This document shows, in pieces, positions 5,839 through 6,255 of a stretch of 6,255 bases of DNA. Numbering within the stretch: the first letter of the stretch is position 1; the number at the start of each line of letters is the position of its first letter. A model generated the notes under the pieces. That model worked only from the letters and a program-made list of their open reading frames with translations. It was not told where the DNA came from and did no database searches. Made by a program: the position numbers and the translations under genes. Origin of the DNA: Cenarchaeum sp. SB0662_bin_33 (GTDB lineage: Archaea; Thermoproteota; Nitrososphaeria; Nitrososphaerales; Nitrosopumilaceae); NCBI GenBank assembly GCA_009840065.1, contig VXON01000109.1, forward strand, positions 1 through 6,255, read 5' to 3'.

Positions 5839-6006
5839 TTAACCATAACAACCCCAACGGCCGCGTCCAGATAATATATGCCCCTTATCAACTATGATCA
5901 GAATTGCTGCAAAGTAACCTAAAGCCCATACGGTATTTGGCTTGTATCTGCCTATTATGCCAATCGTAGCGAGGACTACCTTCCACTGTAAAGAGTTGCT
6001 CTCCAC
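5839..6006 (-). CDS. alternative overlapping ORF, 55-aa hydrophobic peptide
   Basis: A minus-strand frame from GTG 6006-6004 to TAA 5841-5839 encodes 55 residues. It has one clear hydrophobic stretch (about 26-39, VWALGYFAAILIIV) and a weaker one (10-18, VVLATIGII), and ends in a Gly/Arg-rich tail with one Cys. It overlaps the CxxC protein at 5888-6067 by about 119 bases in a different frame. No TATA-like box or ribosome binding site precedes the GTG. Frame-shifted shadows of real genes often look hydrophobic, so I rate it below the CxxC protein. It remains a possible small membrane protein or a case of overlapping coding. Confidence 0.22.
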   Translation of the reverse strand: MESNSLQWKVVLATIGIIGRYKPNTVWALGYFAAILIIVDKGHILSGRGRWGCYG

Positions 6007-6067
6007 AGACCCAACAATACCATTCCCGGCCCACTGCTATGACAGGCCCACTGATGTACGTGTGCAA
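5888..6067 (-). CDS. small CxxC/CxxxxH putative zinc-binding protein, 59 aa
   Basis: A minus-strand frame from TTG 6067-6065 to TGA 5890-5888 has not been split by any stop. A GTG at 6034 is a shorter alternative start. It contains WYCWVCGEQL (16-25), with a C18-x2-C21 knuckle, and ends in LLCSNSDHS, with C53 and H58. The four could form one zinc site. The middle is rich in Tyr, Trp, Arg and His (PRYDWHNRQIQAKYRMGFRL, 32-51), consistent with a compact nucleic-acid- or protein-binding finger. It starts 6 bases after the stop of the upstream minus-strand gene, so the two are probably co-transcribed. There is no membrane segment. I do not recognise the family, and the zinc role is inferred from the cysteine pattern. 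Confidence 0.5.
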   Translation of the reverse strand: MHTYISGPVIAVGREWYCWVCGEQLFTVEGSPRYDWHNRQIQAKYRMGFRLLCSNSDHS

Positions 6068-6073
6068 AAATCA

Positions 6074-6255
6074 CTATGATGCAACCGCAGCAAGGGCTGC
6101 CCGCCGCTGTGGTGAGCCCTCCGGATAAAAGCTGGGCACGCGTGGCTCTATCATACCATTTAATACCTGATGTGTGTTTTGACCCTCACCCGGCCGTAGC
6201 ATGCCACTATCCAGCATCTGCTGCACGGCTTCTTGCGCGGATAGAAGGTCCACAT
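6074..6255 (-). CDS. C-terminal part of an unknown protein entering from the right edge
   Basis: On the minus strand an open frame (codons from 6253) runs to TAG at 6076-6074 and gives the last 59 residues of a protein. It begins VDLLSAQEAVQQMLDSGMLR and later contains NGMIEPRVPSFYPEGSPQRR and an Ala-rich end. The first part looks helical and the second is a Pro/Gly-rich loop, with a final short helix. The frame is more GC-rich than the genes to the left. It could begin inside the window at GTG 6253 or ATG 6217, but more likely it continues beyond the edge. Double stops (TAG TGA) end it just before the 59-aa CxxC gene. I do not recognise the protein. Confidence 0.6.
   Translation of the reverse strand, partial: VDLLSAQEAVQQMLDSGMLRPGEGQNTHQVLNGMIEPRVPSFYPEGSPQRRAALAAVAS

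Overview
The window looks archaeal, most likely Nitrososphaerota (Thaumarchaeota, the ammonia-oxidiser lineage). This is an inference from three things. AT-rich TATA-like boxes sit about 25-29 bases upstream of most start codons with no Shine-Dalgarno sequence, which points to leaderless mRNAs. Isoleucine is often encoded by ATA. The mix of a winged-helix protein, an MscS channel, archaeal-type PRPP synthetase, a CopD-like membrane protein and a KamA-family radical SAM enzyme would be at home there. I cannot name a genus.

Layout, left to right. Bases 1-171 hold AT-rich regulatory DNA with a TTGTTAACAA palindrome and related half-sites. It lies just before a 123-aa winged-helix protein (172-543, +). 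A 359-base gap (544-902) carries a strong minus-strand TATA-like box and a tiny coding-like ORF. An MscS-type mechanosensitive channel with a large soluble insert follows (903-2627, +). After it comes ribose-phosphate pyrophosphokinase, which starts at TTG (2667-3590, +). The next gap hides an unlisted minus-strand gene of about 44 aa with a Cys-Gly-rich tail (3623-3757). That gene is divergent from a CopD-like four-helix membrane protein (3820-4314, +), and the two may share a TATA region. A KamA-family radical SAM/PLP enzyme converges on CopD (4347-5699, -). The right end holds a short minus-strand gene pair. One is a partial unknown protein entering from the right edge (6074-6255), followed 6 bases later by a 59-aa CxxC/CxxxxH putative zinc-binding protein (5888-6067). 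A second, hydrophobic ORF overlaps the latter in another frame.

The genes do not form one pathway. Most large genes have their own promoter-like box, so they are probably separate transcription units: nucleotide precursor supply (PRPP), osmotic protection (MscS), a membrane protein of uncertain copper or heme function (CopD-like), and an amino-acid-modifying radical enzyme of uncertain substrate. The most interesting material is the set of very small genes in apparently empty DNA, and the KamA active site, which keeps the catalytic residues but appears to lack the lysine-recognition aspartates. No tRNA, rRNA, CRISPR array, insertion sequence or attachment site was found.
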